From JAOUGY01 sp963825585 (GTDB lineage: Bacteria; Actinomycetota; Acidimicrobiia; Spongiisociales; ZC4RG35), in NCBI GenBank assembly GCA_963825585.1, contig CAWGTX010000004.1, positions 62,001 to 126,000 of the forward strand: 64,000 nucleotides of DNA, in the 5' to 3' direction. A model generated the notes under the pieces. It was not told the origin of the DNA. It worked only from the letters and a program-made list of their open reading frames with translations, and searched no databases. The translations under genes and the position numbers were made by a program. Shown here piece by piece: positions 8,595-19,287 of the stretch (its first letter is position 1; every line of letters begins with the position of its first letter).

Positions 8595-10544
8595 TCACTC
8601 CGCCTTGGCCGGCCGCTCGATGCCCGCCACCTCGTAGGCGTCGGACTCTTCGAGGGTCTCCTTCACCAGCAGGGCCTCGGTCAGCGCATCGAGCTGGTCC
8701 CGGTGCTGTTTGAGCTGTTCGATGGCGGCGATGTAGCACTCGTCGATGATGCGTCGGATCTCGGTGTCGACGAGCTCCATGGTCGATTCCGATACCTGTG
8801 GCCGGCCGAAGGCGTCGACGGTGCGCTCGTCGAAGACGGTCACCGGTCCGATCGCCTCGGACATACCCCAGCGGCCCACCATGTTCCGGGCCAGTCCGGT
8901 TGCCTGCACCATGTCGGACTCCGCTCCGGTCGAGACATTCCCGTACACGACCTCTTCGGCGGCGCGGCCACCCAACATCCCGATGATCTTGCCCCGGAGA
9001 TATTCGGTCCCGTAGGAGTACTTGTCGGCGTCCGGGGACTGGAACGTGACCCCGAGAGCACGACCGCGGGGGATGATCGAGATCTTCCTCACCGGGTCGG
9101 CACCTTCCTGCAGCATTCCCAGCAGAGCGTGACCCGACTCGTGGAAGGCGGTTCGTTCCTTCTCCGACTGACTCATCATGATGCGCCGTTCGGTGCCCAG
9201 CACGATCTTCTCGAGGGCATCGGTGAAGTCACCCAGCATCACCTTGTCGTGGTCACGGCGGGCCGCCATCAGGGCGGCTTCGTTCACCAGGTTCTGAAGG
9301 TCGGCTCCCACCATGCCGGGGGTGGTGGAGGCGATGGCGTTGAGGTCGACATCTGCACCCAGCGGCACGTCGCGGGTGTGAACCTCGAGGATGGCCTTCC
9401 GTCCCACCTGGTCGGGTGGGCTGACCGGCACCTGCCTGTCGAACCGACCCGGACGAAGCAGAGCAGAGTCGAGGATCTCGGGGCGGTTGGTGGCGGCGAT
9501 CACGATGACACCTTCGGCGCCGGTGAACCCGTCCATCTCGGTGAGGATCTGGTTGAGGGTTTGCTCACGTTCATCGTGACCACCCAGCGACATGCCGCCG
9601 CCGCGGGCACGGCCGATGGCGTCGAGCTCGTCGATGAAGATGATGGCCGGCGCCACCGCCTTGGCCTGGTTGAACAGGTCGCGCACCCGGCTGGCACCCA
9701 CACCCACCACCATCTCGATGAACTCTGACGCCGACATCGAGAAGAACGGCACGTTCGCCTCACCGGCAACCGCACGGGCCAGAAGCGTCTTGCCTGTGCC
9801 CGGCTGGCCCGACAGCAGAACGCCCTTGGGGATCCGGCCGCCGAGCTTGGTGTACTTGCCGGGGTTCTTGAGGAAGTCGACGATCTCGACCAGCTCCTCC
9901 TCGGCGTCTTCGATGCCGGCGACGTCTGCGAAGGTGGTTCGCTGCTCGGTGGCTTCGTACCGCTTGGCCCGGCTCCGTCCCAGACCGCCGATCCCACCCA
10001 TCGCCGACCCGGCCCGCTTGTACATGTAATAGAAGAAGAAGGCGATCAGCAGCCAGGGGCCGAAGTTGAACAGGATGAGCTGCCACGTCGGAAGGGGTGC
10101 GTCAGGATCCTCGGCGTTGACTTCGACATCGAGTTCGAGCAGCGTCGCCAACAGGTCGTCCTCGGCGAACGACGGGCGCTCGGTCTCGATCCGCGTGCTC
10201 GTCACGCCCTCCACATCGGGATCGGCGATCTCCTCCACGAGGCGGGCGGTGATCGTCTGATCGGTGGAGGTCACCGATTCCACGTTGCCGCTGCGGAGCT
10301 CGTCGAGGAAGTCGGTGTACGAGACGAGGATCGGCTCCTCGGGCTGGAGCAGAGCGTTGGAGACGACCACGTTCACCACGAGCAGACCCGCCAGGATGAT
10401 CCACAGCCAGCGAGCGCCCGGGGGAGTGGGGAAGCGACCCTTTGGCTTGTCGTCGGGCGGCGGCGGATCCTTGGGCATCCCCTCGACACGCCATCCGGGC
10501 GGGCTGGGAGGGGTATCTGGCTTCTGCGGGCTTCGTGTGGTCAT
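8595..10544 (-). CDS. ftsH: ATP-dependent zinc metalloprotease FtsH, paralog 1
   Basis: The product has 649 residues. It is a membrane-anchored AAA+ protease degrading misassembled membrane and regulatory proteins. Order: a proline-rich cytoplasmic N-tail (1-42), TM1 (about 46-66), a periplasmic domain, TM2 (about 160-180), AAA with Walker A variant GQPGTGKT and Walker B IIFIDELDAIG, SRH ATNRPEILD, then the zinc site FHESGHALLG and a peptidase domain. The tail is unlike the second FtsH in this window (40.9 kb), and Walker A carries Gln where Pro is usual. The start codon lies at 10544. Confidence 0.93.
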   Translation of the reverse strand: MTTRSPQKPDTPPSPPGWRVEGMPKDPPPPDDKPKGRFPTPPGARWLWIILAGLLVVNVVVSNALLQPEEPILVSYTDFLDELRSGNVESVTSTDQTITARLVEEIADPDVEGVTSTRIETERPSFAEDDLLATLLELDVEVNAEDPDAPLPTWQLILFNFGPWLLIAFFFYYMYKRAGSAMGGIGGLGRSRAKRYEATEQRTTFADVAGIEDAEEELVEIVDFLKNPGKYTKLGGRIPKGVLLSGQPGTGKTLLARAVAGEANVPFFSMSASEFIEMVVGVGASRVRDLFNQAKAVAPAIIFIDELDAIGRARGGGMSLGGHDEREQTLNQILTEMDGFTGAEGVIVIAATNRPEILDSALLRPGRFDRQVPVSPPDQVGRKAILEVHTRDVPLGADVDLNAIASTTPGMVGADLQNLVNEAALMAARRDHDKVMLGDFTDALEKIVLGTERRIMMSQSEKERTAFHESGHALLGMLQEGADPVRKISIIPRGRALGVTFQSPDADKYSYGTEYLRGKIIGMLGGRAAEEVVYGNVSTGAESDMVQATGLARNMVGRWGMSEAIGPVTVFDERTVDAFGRPQVSESTMELVDTEIRRIIDECYIAAIEQLKQHRDQLDALTEALLVKETLEESDAYEVAGIERPAKAE

Positions 10545-10607
10545 GGAGTGTGTTCAATGGTACCGACAGCCGCCGAGTTGGGAGAAGGCTCCTGTCGTAC
10601 GGCTCGA

Positions 10608-10672
10608 GCCGGGTGGTGGGCGGGGGTGAGGCCGGGTGGTGGGCGGGGGTGAGGCCGGGTGGTGAGGGTGGT
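10608..10672. repeat. 23-bp tandem repeat, 2.7 copies
   Basis: Unit GCCGGGTGGTGGGCGGGGGT plus GAG is present at 10608-10630 and 10631-10653, followed by a partial third copy. It lies in the 375-base divergent gap between ftsH and polX, upstream of the ftsH start. The G-rich strand could form quadruplexes. Confidence 0.7.
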
Positions 10673-10694
10673 GTGGCGGGGGTGAGACGGTGAG

Positions 10695-10728
10695 TGACGT
10701 CCCGGGGGGAGGAGTTCCCGGGACGTCA
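10695..10728. promoter_or_regulatory. Large inverted repeat in the ftsH/polX divergent gap
   Basis: A perfect 12-bp inverted repeat, TGACGTCCCGGG (10695-10706) and CCCGGGACGTCA (10717-10728), with a 10-base spacer. It lies between divergently transcribed genes with no gene end nearby, so an operator or leader hairpin is more likely than a terminator. Otherwise I see only the 23-bp repeat in this gap. Confidence 0.4.
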
Positions 10729-10919
10729 TCCCGTCCTGTGGCAGACCGCCCCGAACCGGGCGGAGGGGGAGAGAGGAGAACTGTCCCGGCCCGGGGCGCT
10801 GGTCTGTCGATGGGGTCAACCTACGGGGCCGGGTGTAAAGGTCGTCTCAAGCCGACCGCAGGATCGTCTGAACGGCCGGGACCTGCCGGTGGGCAGGTGC
10901 CGGCGGATAGGCTGGGTCC

Positions 10920-12650
10920 ATGCCCACCAATCGCGACGTGCTGGCCATGCTGGCCGAACTGGCCAGGCTCACGGTCCTCGACGAGGAGAGCCCGCAGAGC
11001 TTCAAAGTCCGTGCCTACGAGAACGCATTGCACGGGATCGAGGGTGCGTCCGGCGACGTGACCACCATGCCGATCGCCGAGCTGGTGAAGGTGAAGGGTG
11101 TCGGGAAGTCCATCGCCGAGAAGATTCGCGAGTTCGTCGACACCGGCACGGTGGCCAAGCTCGAACAGCTACGGGCCGCCTACCCGCCCGCGTTCGTAGA
11201 ACTCACCAAGATTCCCGGGCTGGGACCGAAGACGCTCAAGCTGATCAGGCGCGAGCTGGGCGTGGAGACGCTGGCCGATCTGCAGGCCGCCATCACCGGC
11301 CAGACCCTGCGGACCCTGCCCGGGCTCGGGGCAACCAGCGAGGAGAAGATCTCCAAGGCGATAGAACGGCTCGGATTGCACGGCAAGGACCGCCGCACCC
11401 CCATCTCCGAGGCGATGCCGTTGGCGGAGCGGCTGGTGGCCGACCTGAGCGCTCTCCCCGGTGTGACCGCCGCCGAGTACTGCGGCAGCCTCCGCCGGCT
11501 GTCCGAGACGATCGGTGACGTCGACGTGACGGTCGCATCCGACGACCCGCAGCCGGTCATGGATTTCGTTGCGTCCCACAATGTGGTCTCGGAGGTGATC
11601 GCCCACGGTGCCACCAAGACCTCGATCCTGACTCGCGAGGGCCTCCAAGTCGACGTGCGGGTGGTGGAACCCCAGCAGTTCGGCTCGGCCACGCTCTATT
11701 TCACCGGTTCGAAGAGCCACAACATCGCGCTTCGACAGAAGGCGATCGACCGGGGGTGGCTCCTCAATGAGTACGGGTTGATCGACAAGGAGACGGACAC
11801 GGTGATCGCATCCGCAACCGAGGAGGAGATCTTCGCCGCTCTCGGCCTCGCCTACATTCCACCCCCGATGCGGGAGGCCACCGGCGAGATCGAGGCCGCC
11901 GCCGGTGCCATGATCGATCTGGTCACGCTGGATGCGATCCGCGGGGACCTGCACTATCACACCACCCGGTCGGGTGACGGCCGCTCCAGCCTGGAGGAGA
12001 TGGTGGAGGCGGCGATCGCCCGCGGCTACGAGTACGTCGCCATCACCGACCACGGCGAGGACCTCTCGATCAACGGCTCGAGCCGGGAACAGATGCTGGC
12101 CCATCGTGACGCCATCGCCCGGCTCCAGGAGTCTCACCCCGAGATCTCCTTGTTGTTCGGGTGCGAACTCAACATCGATCCGCAGGGCGGTCTCGACTAC
12201 GACCCGGACTTCCGGACGTTGTTCGATTTCACGGTCGCCTCGGTCCACTCCCACTTCGATCTGCCGGCGGCCAGACAGACCGAACGGCTGCTCACGGCTA
12301 TGGCCGATCCGTCGGTGAACGTCATCGGGCACCTCACCGGCCGCTACATCGGTCGTCGTCCTGGCATCGAGATCGACGTGGACGCAGTGCTGGAGGGTCT
12401 CGCCATCACCGGGGTAGCGCTCGAGGTGAACGGCGCCCTCGAACGGCTCGACGCCTCGGCCGACGTCATCCGCAAGGCGGTCGCCCGCGGGGTGACGCTG
12501 GCCATCTCGACCGACAGCCATCACACCTCCGAGCTGGGTCGCATGAAGTACGGCGTGTTGAATGCCCAACGGGGGTGGGCACCGGCGGCCTCGGTCATCA
12601 ACACCAGGCCGAGAGCCCGGTTCCTGGAGTGGGCGGCTCGGCGTCACTGA
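10920..12650 (+). CDS. polX: DNA polymerase X with PHP domain
   Basis: The product has 576 residues, the standard length for bacterial PolX. Order: N-terminal 8-kDa-like HhH region with KGVGKSIAEKI (about 59-69), a second HhH IPGLGPKTLKLIRRELG, a Pol-beta-type nucleotidyltransferase core with YCGSLRRLSETIGDVDVTVA (GS, RR, and the Asp pair), then a C-terminal PHP phosphoesterase from about 340 (GDLHYHTTRSGDG, ITDHGEDLS, GCELNID, STDSHH). It does short-gap filling in base excision repair, with a PHP 3'-5' exonuclease. The PHP metal ligands appear intact. Confidence 0.95.
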   Translation: MPTNRDVLAMLAELARLTVLDEESPQSFKVRAYENALHGIEGASGDVTTMPIAELVKVKGVGKSIAEKIREFVDTGTVAKLEQLRAAYPPAFVELTKIPGLGPKTLKLIRRELGVETLADLQAAITGQTLRTLPGLGATSEEKISKAIERLGLHGKDRRTPISEAMPLAERLVADLSALPGVTAAEYCGSLRRLSETIGDVDVTVASDDPQPVMDFVASHNVVSEVIAHGATKTSILTREGLQVDVRVVEPQQFGSATLYFTGSKSHNIALRQKAIDRGWLLNEYGLIDKETDTVIASATEEEIFAALGLAYIPPPMREATGEIEAAAGAMIDLVTLDAIRGDLHYHTTRSGDGRSSLEEMVEAAIARGYEYVAITDHGEDLSINGSSREQMLAHRDAIARLQESHPEISLLFGCELNIDPQGGLDYDPDFRTLFDFTVASVHSHFDLPAARQTERLLTAMADPSVNVIGHLTGRYIGRRPGIEIDVDAVLEGLAITGVALEVNGALERLDASADVIRKAVARGVTLAISTDSHHTSELGRMKYGVLNAQRGWAPAASVINTRPRARFLEWAARRH

Positions 12651-12683
12651 CCCGCGGCTCGATCGGGGCCGAAGTCGGAATCG

Positions 12684-13148
12684 TCAGTCGGCGAGTCGGG
12701 GCGGAAACCCTCCGGTGGCGATCGGCCCCCAGCCGGTCGGTTCGATGGTGATGAGGCTCTTTCCCTGGGTGCGCATCGCCTGGCGGTACTCCTCCCAGCC
12801 CGGGTGCTCACCGGAGATGCAGCGGAAGTACTCGACGAGTCCGTCCTCCGCCTCGGGCATGTCGGTGACGGTGGCGATGCCATCGACCTGAACCCAGGCG
12901 CCGCCGAAGTCGTCGCTGAGGACGCACACCGAGACGTGGTGGTCCCGGCGGAGATTCCTGGTCTTGTCACGCTCCGGATAGGTGGAGACGACGAGCATGC
13001 CGTCGGTGTTCACCCCGCCGGTGACCGGTGACATCTGGGGGGTTCCCCCGGAACGCACCGTGGAGACGATCCAGTGGTGTCGCGGTCGCACGAAGTCGAG
13101 CAATCCGGCCCGGTCGATGGTGGTTCTCGTGGCAATGCTGCGTCCCAT
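12684..13148 (-). CDS. PPOX-class, probably F420-dependent, oxidoreductase
   Basis: The product has 154 residues. The start is the ATG at 13148-13146; the longer in-frame reading runs over the opposite-strand gene. The split-barrel flavin/deazaflavin fold is suggested by HHWIVSTVRSGGTPQMSPVT, then VVSTYPERDKTRNLRRDHHVSVCVL and WVQVDGIATV. The KxRNLRxxPxVSV-like segment is typical of actinobacterial F420H2-dependent PPOX/Rv1155-like proteins. The substrate is unknown. It is convergent with polX at a 33-base gap. Confidence 0.75.
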   Translation of the reverse strand: MGRSIATRTTIDRAGLLDFVRPRHHWIVSTVRSGGTPQMSPVTGGVNTDGMLVVSTYPERDKTRNLRRDHHVSVCVLSDDFGGAWVQVDGIATVTDMPEAEDGLVEYFRCISGEHPGWEEYRQAMRTQGKSLITIEPTGWGPIATGGFPPRLAD

Positions 13149-13214
13149 CCCTCGACCATAGGCGGTTCGAATCGGATCACTCGTACTGCCGCACAAATCG
13201 AGGACAATGGTGTG

Positions 13215-13784
13215 ATGCGAATCCGACGACTCGCCGTGGTGGTGGCGCTGGTGCCAGTTCTCGCGGTGGCGTCGTCCACTGCGGCTCACGCCTGCGAGCC
13301 GCTTACCGAGCCGTCGTTCGAACAGGCGGTTTCCAACGACGGGGTGGTGGGAGTCGTCGAGCGGGAAACGCTGGCACTCAACCCGTTCCCATGGGGCACG
13401 TCGATCTCCGTGGTGACACGAATCTGGGGCGGTATCCGGGCGGACCGCTGGAAGGTCAGCAACATCGGCTTCAACGAGTGCCCGGATCACCCCTCACGTT
13501 CAACTGGAACCTTGGAGTACGACTTCAGGGGGGCCGAAGCCGAGTGGACCGGTGTGCAGTCTCAGATCGCCTCCGAGGGGGAGCTCTCGGAGGCCGACCT
13601 GGTGCTGGTGGTGGCCGAGTTCGGTCCATCCGAGGAGTTCGCCGTCGGCGGTTTCGACCGGTTCATGGCGAATGTCCGGGTGTTCGGGTTCGAGCTGACC
13701 GTTGCCATCGCCGTGGTCATCGCCGGGACCGTGGCGTTGATCCGTCGTCGTGTGCGCAAGCGCTACGACCGGACGCTGTTCTGA
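13215..13784 (+). CDS. Secreted, C-terminally membrane-anchored protein of unknown function
   Basis: The product has 189 residues. The start ATG is at 13215. Signal peptide residues 1-27 (MRIRRLAVVVALVPVLAVA.., cleavage near AHA-CEP), ectodomain about 28-150 including VSVVTRIWGGI and a Cys pair, then one transmembrane helix near 155-175 and a basic tail RRRVRKRYDR. Its topology matches a protein at 59.7-60.4 kb (signal peptide, Cys-Ala/Glu-Pro-Leu after the cleavage site, a 'V.RIWG' motif, C-terminal helix plus RRR tail), so the two are probably distant paralogs. No function assigned. Confidence 0.65.
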   Translation: MRIRRLAVVVALVPVLAVASSTAAHACEPLTEPSFEQAVSNDGVVGVVERETLALNPFPWGTSISVVTRIWGGIRADRWKVSNIGFNECPDHPSRSTGTLEYDFRGAEAEWTGVQSQIASEGELSEADLVLVVAEFGPSEEFAVGGFDRFMANVRVFGFELTVAIAVVIAGTVALIRRRVRKRYDRTLF

Positions 13785-13801
13785 ACGCTGCCCTCGCCGA
13801 T

Positions 13802-15001
13802 TCAGTCGAGTGTGCCGTCGGCCAGGTCGGCGAAGGTTTCCTCGGCGAACGACTGATCGAGCCTCACGATCGAAGCGCCGCCCGATGTCGTGGCGTTGGA
13901 CCCTTCGAGTACGACGTTCGAGATCCCGGTGAGCTTCACCTGGTTGGCGGCCAGGGCGAATCGGAGCATCTCATCGGGGGCCAGGTCGGTGACCAGCCAC
14001 GGATCGGTGGCGGCGATGATCTGCGGGAACGCCAGCGGGCCACGAAGCTTTGCACCGCCGAGAGCTGCGATCAGCACCAGCCCTCCGTTGAACTGGCGCT
14101 GGAAGTCGCCCGAGGTGAACGCCTTGCGGGTTCGGGAGAAGGCGAGGGCGGCTCGGCCATCCACCGTCTGCACCCCTGCCTCGAAGTCTGCCTTGGAGGC
14201 GTTGTCGCGGTAGGTGAACGGGATGTCGATGTCGAAGGGGAGGAGAGCGTCGTCGACCAGGAGTTCGAAGCCCTCGAACCCCGTGAGGACGTAGCCGTCG
14301 AGGTCGAGGCCGCTCAGGTCTTCGAAGGTCTCCATCATCATCTCAGGGCCACCCGCCTGCAGTGAGGCGTTGATCTTGGATGTCCCGTATCCGGGGATGG
14401 GGACCCAGGAGTCGCGTGGGATCCCCACCAGTGCCGCACCGCCGGCGCCGTCCATGCCGAGGATGTGGATCGAATCGGCTCGGGTCTCGGTGGCCACCTC
14501 GTCACGGCGAGCGTCCGATCCGACCACCGCCAACAGGATCGGATCGTCGCCAAACCACGGCGCCACCCCAATCGACGGCGCCTGGCCGGCGACGATGCTC
14601 CAGCTGCCGTCCGCTCGGAGGAGTCCGAGGACGTCGTCGCCTGCGGCGAAAACGGCGATCCGAACCCCCCGGTAGTCGGCCACACCGATTTCGCCCTTCA
14701 CCGTCCCGAGTTCGGGTGCCGATCTCGGGACCGGAAGCATTGCCTCGGGCGTGCCGACCGGAATATCCGCGGAACGGCCGGTGGCGTAGCCGTAGTAGGC
14801 GGAGATGTAGTCGATCAGGGGTTGACCGGCGCCCTCGATCTCGACCACGGGTGCCAGGGTGGTCGTGGTGGTGGGGCGCGTGGTCGTAGTGGTGGGTGGG
14901 ACTGTCGTGGTAGTGGTCGCAACCGTCGTCACTGCCGCACCGGCGCCTGTGCAGCCGGCGAGCAGCATCACCACCATCGCCAGCGAGATGAACCTGGGCA
15001 T
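13802..15001 (-). CDS. LytR-CpsA-Psr (LCP) family lipoprotein
   Basis: The product has 399 residues. The start ATG at 15001 has a GGGGGAG ribosome binding site; the reading frame continues open upstream only because of GC bias over the pyrophosphatase gene. The lipobox is LLAGC (Cys about 17), then a Thr/Pro linker, then an LCP domain with RADSIHILGMDGAGGAALVG, IPRDSWVPIPG and INASLQAGG. LCP proteins transfer glycopolymers to peptidoglycan on the outer face of the membrane. Lipid anchoring instead of the usual N-terminal helix is unusual. It is divergent from the membrane pyrophosphatase. Confidence 0.85.
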   Translation of the reverse strand: MPRFISLAMVVMLLAGCTGAGAAVTTVATTTTTVPPTTTTTRPTTTTTLAPVVEIEGAGQPLIDYISAYYGYATGRSADIPVGTPEAMLPVPRSAPELGTVKGEIGVADYRGVRIAVFAAGDDVLGLLRADGSWSIVAGQAPSIGVAPWFGDDPILLAVVGSDARRDEVATETRADSIHILGMDGAGGAALVGIPRDSWVPIPGYGTSKINASLQAGGPEMMMETFEDLSGLDLDGYVLTGFEGFELLVDDALLPFDIDIPFTYRDNASKADFEAGVQTVDGRAALAFSRTRKAFTSGDFQRQFNGGLVLIAALGGAKLRGPLAFPQIIAATDPWLVTDLAPDEMLRFALAANQVKLTGISNVVLEGSNATTSGGASIVRLDQSFAEETFADLADGTLD

Positions 15002-15166
15002 TGGACACTCCCCCGAGTCGGTACCCCTCCGCCGCCGGGGAGCGTAGCGTTCAGTCGAGCTCGAAGATCCACCACTCCTCTCCCGCTCCGTCCGGGCGAG
15101 TTCGAAACCCCCGAGGTGGCCTGCATATACTCCCGCCACACAAACGACCCCTGGGAGAGAACCGCG

Positions 15167-17260
<2,094 letters not shown>

Positions 17261-17278
17261 TCCGATTCGACAGGGCGC

Positions 17279-17311
17279 AACGGCGGGTGACCACTCCGGT
17301 CGCCCGCCGTT
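17279..17311 (+). terminator. Hairpin terminator after hppA
   Basis: Arms 17279-17292 and 17298-17311 (outer AACGGCGGG/CCCGCCGTT, inner GACC/GGTC, one T-G pair) form a 14-bp stem with a 5-base loop, followed by CGTCTTTT. It lies 18 bases after the stop codon. Confidence 0.8.
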
Positions 17312-17352
17312 CGTCTTTTCAGACCCAGCCGTGTCGTAACCTCCCATTCGCA

Positions 17353-18579
17353 ATGCCTGTATCCATCACGCTCGTCCGACATGGACGCTCAGAGGCCAAC
17401 GAGGCCAACCTGTGGCAGGGCCAGGGCGATGCAGCCCTGTCGCCCGCCGGGCTGCAACAGGCCGCAGCGCTGGGTCGCCGCCTCGGCGGTCGTTCCTTCG
17501 ATCTGGTGGTCTCCTCCGACCTCCAACGAGCTCACGAGACCGCCCAAGCCGTCGACCCGAATGCCGAGACCGATCAGGCCTGGCGCGAGATGGACCTGGG
17601 AGCTTGGGAAGGAAGGACATTCGAAGAGGTCGCCGCCCACCATCCCGACCTGCTCGAAGCCATTCGGAACGGGGAGGCGATCTCCTTCGGCGAGACCGGG
17701 GAAACGGTCTTCGACTTCGAACAACGCGCCTGGAACGCCCTCGACCTGCTCGCCGGGAAACTCGACGACGGAGCGTCGGCGATGGTCGCCACCCACGGCG
17801 GCATCATCGACGTCATCATCGGTCGCTACCTGGGACGGGTCGAGGGCAAGCGGACCTACCCGATCGTCACCAACACCTCGCTCACGGTGCTGCAGGGAGA
17901 GCCCGGCGCCCTTCGCATGAAGAGATTCAACGACGCCACCCACTTGGGAATCGACGTCGGTTTCCTGGGACGGATGCGCGAAGACGGCATCCCCGTGGTC
18001 GCCTTCGTCCGTCACGGAGTCACGGCCGCCAACAAGGAAGGCCGCATCCAGGGACAGTCGTGCTGGGGACTCGACCGGGAAGGTCTCATGCAGGCGAAAC
18101 GGCTGGCCAAGTGGTATCCGCGGCCCGATCGGGTTGTCTCTTCCCCGCTCCAGCGCGCCCTCGAGACCGCCATCGCCTTCGGGCGCCCCGTCGAGGAGGC
18201 CCCGGAAGTGATGGAGATGGCCTTCGGCGAATGGGAGGGCACCACCAACGCCAGCCTGGCCGGTGACGACGCCGCCGTGCGGATCTACCGCCACGGCGAG
18301 GACCTCCCACGGGGCGGCACCGGCGAGACCTTCGGGCAGGTGGTCGACCGCATGGGTTCGTTCCTCAGCGCCATGGCGGTGGAGCCCGACCAGCGGACGG
18401 TGGTCGTCTCGCACGGGGCCGCCATCCGGGCACTCGTCGCCGCCGTCCACGAACGGGGCAACGACATCAACGACAACCTCGCCGTTCCCGACAACACCAG
18501 CGTCACCCACGTCGTCCTCAGCCCCGACGGGCCTGTCCTCGCCGACTACGCCCTCTCCCCGCACCTGGAGGTCATATGA
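17353..18579 (+). CDS. Tandem histidine-phosphatase (phosphoglycerate-mutase-like) protein
   Basis: The product has 408 residues built from two complete histidine phosphatase domains. Domain 1 (about 1-200) has LVRHGRSEAN, EMDLGAWEG and VATHGG; domain 2 (about 215-405) has FVRHGVTAAN, EMAFGEWEG and VSHGA. Both contain the catalytic RHG, the second His and the acidic residue, so both look active. Single-domain members are phosphatases or mutases on small phosphorylated substrates; the substrate here is unknown. The stop codon overlaps the methyltransferase start (ATGA), so the two are coupled. Confidence 0.85.
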   Translation: MPVSITLVRHGRSEANEANLWQGQGDAALSPAGLQQAAALGRRLGGRSFDLVVSSDLQRAHETAQAVDPNAETDQAWREMDLGAWEGRTFEEVAAHHPDLLEAIRNGEAISFGETGETVFDFEQRAWNALDLLAGKLDDGASAMVATHGGIIDVIIGRYLGRVEGKRTYPIVTNTSLTVLQGEPGALRMKRFNDATHLGIDVGFLGRMREDGIPVVAFVRHGVTAANKEGRIQGQSCWGLDREGLMQAKRLAKWYPRPDRVVSSPLQRALETAIAFGRPVEEAPEVMEMAFGEWEGTTNASLAGDDAAVRIYRHGEDLPRGGTGETFGQVVDRMGSFLSAMAVEPDQRTVVVSHGAAIRALVAAVHERGNDINDNLAVPDNTSVTHVVLSPDGPVLADYALSPHLEVI

Positions 18580-19160
18580 GCACGTCCTACGACTCGCAGC
18601 GGTATGCCCTCGTGAACCGGTGGGACCGCCGCCACGAGCAGACGGTGAAGCGTCACCTCGACCCCCGTCCCGGTGAGAGCGTGCTGGAAGTGGGGTGCGG
18701 TCGGGGACATCTGACGAAGGTGCTGGCCGAATGGGGCGTGGAAGTGGTGGGCGTCGACGCCAACCCCAGGGCCTCCGAAGTGGCCGTCTCCGACCGCGTG
18801 CGGCACATGTACGGCGAGGCGCTCGACTTCCCCGACGCCTCGTTCCAGAAGATCGTGTCGGTGCACGCCATCGAGCACATCCCCGACCTGGAAGGTGCGC
18901 TCGACGAGATGGCTCGTGTCCTCGAACCGGGCGGCCGGGCGCTGTTCATCTATCCGGCCGAACCGATCCAGGGGATCTGGGCCGTCCCGACCGCAGTCAT
19001 CCTGCACCGCAACCCCCTCAAGGCGCGGCAGGTCCACTGCCAGTGGCTGTGGCCGGCCAAGCTGCGGAGGATGACCGAGAGCCGCGGCTTCGTGCACGTG
19101 CATTCGGGGTTCAATCTGTTGTCGTCACCGCAGTTCGTGACGCTCCTGGAGCGTCAATAG
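18576..19160 (+). CDS. Class I SAM-dependent methyltransferase
   Basis: The product has 194 residues. Motif I is VLEVGCGRGHL (about 36-46), the acidic loop VVGVDANP (about 57-64), motif IV region SFQKIVSVHAIEHIPD, and post-motif LEPGGRALFIYP. It is a Methyltransf_11-like fold with an unknown substrate. The coupling to the phosphatase pair by a 4-base overlap suggests a shared pathway, perhaps with a phosphorylated intermediate; that is inference. Confidence 0.85.
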   Translation: MSTSYDSQRYALVNRWDRRHEQTVKRHLDPRPGESVLEVGCGRGHLTKVLAEWGVEVVGVDANPRASEVAVSDRVRHMYGEALDFPDASFQKIVSVHAIEHIPDLEGALDEMARVLEPGGRALFIYPAEPIQGIWAVPTAVILHRNPLKARQVHCQWLWPAKLRRMTESRGFVHVHSGFNLLSSPQFVTLLERQ

Positions 19161-19165
19161 CGTCT

Positions 19166-19209
19166 GACTGCTGGCTGCGAGGAGCGAGGAGCGAGGAGCC
19201 GAGCGCTCC
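19166..19209. repeat. GAGGAGC heptamer cluster
   Basis: After CTGCTGGCTG come three consecutive copies of the 7-mer GAGGAGC/GAGCGAG. It belongs to the same class of intergenic 7-8 nt iterations seen elsewhere in the window. Confidence 0.5.
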
Positions 19210-19287
19210 GCAGTCTTCCCCCCCAGGCGGGAACCGCTCCCCGCGACCCGACGTCCTATCGCCATCCAATCGCAAAAGGACACAACG

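Noticed and set aside
11169..12647. 492-codon minus-strand frame
   Set aside because: It is antisense to polX, whose domains are intact; the translation is Arg/Gly/Asp-rich with no recognisable domain.
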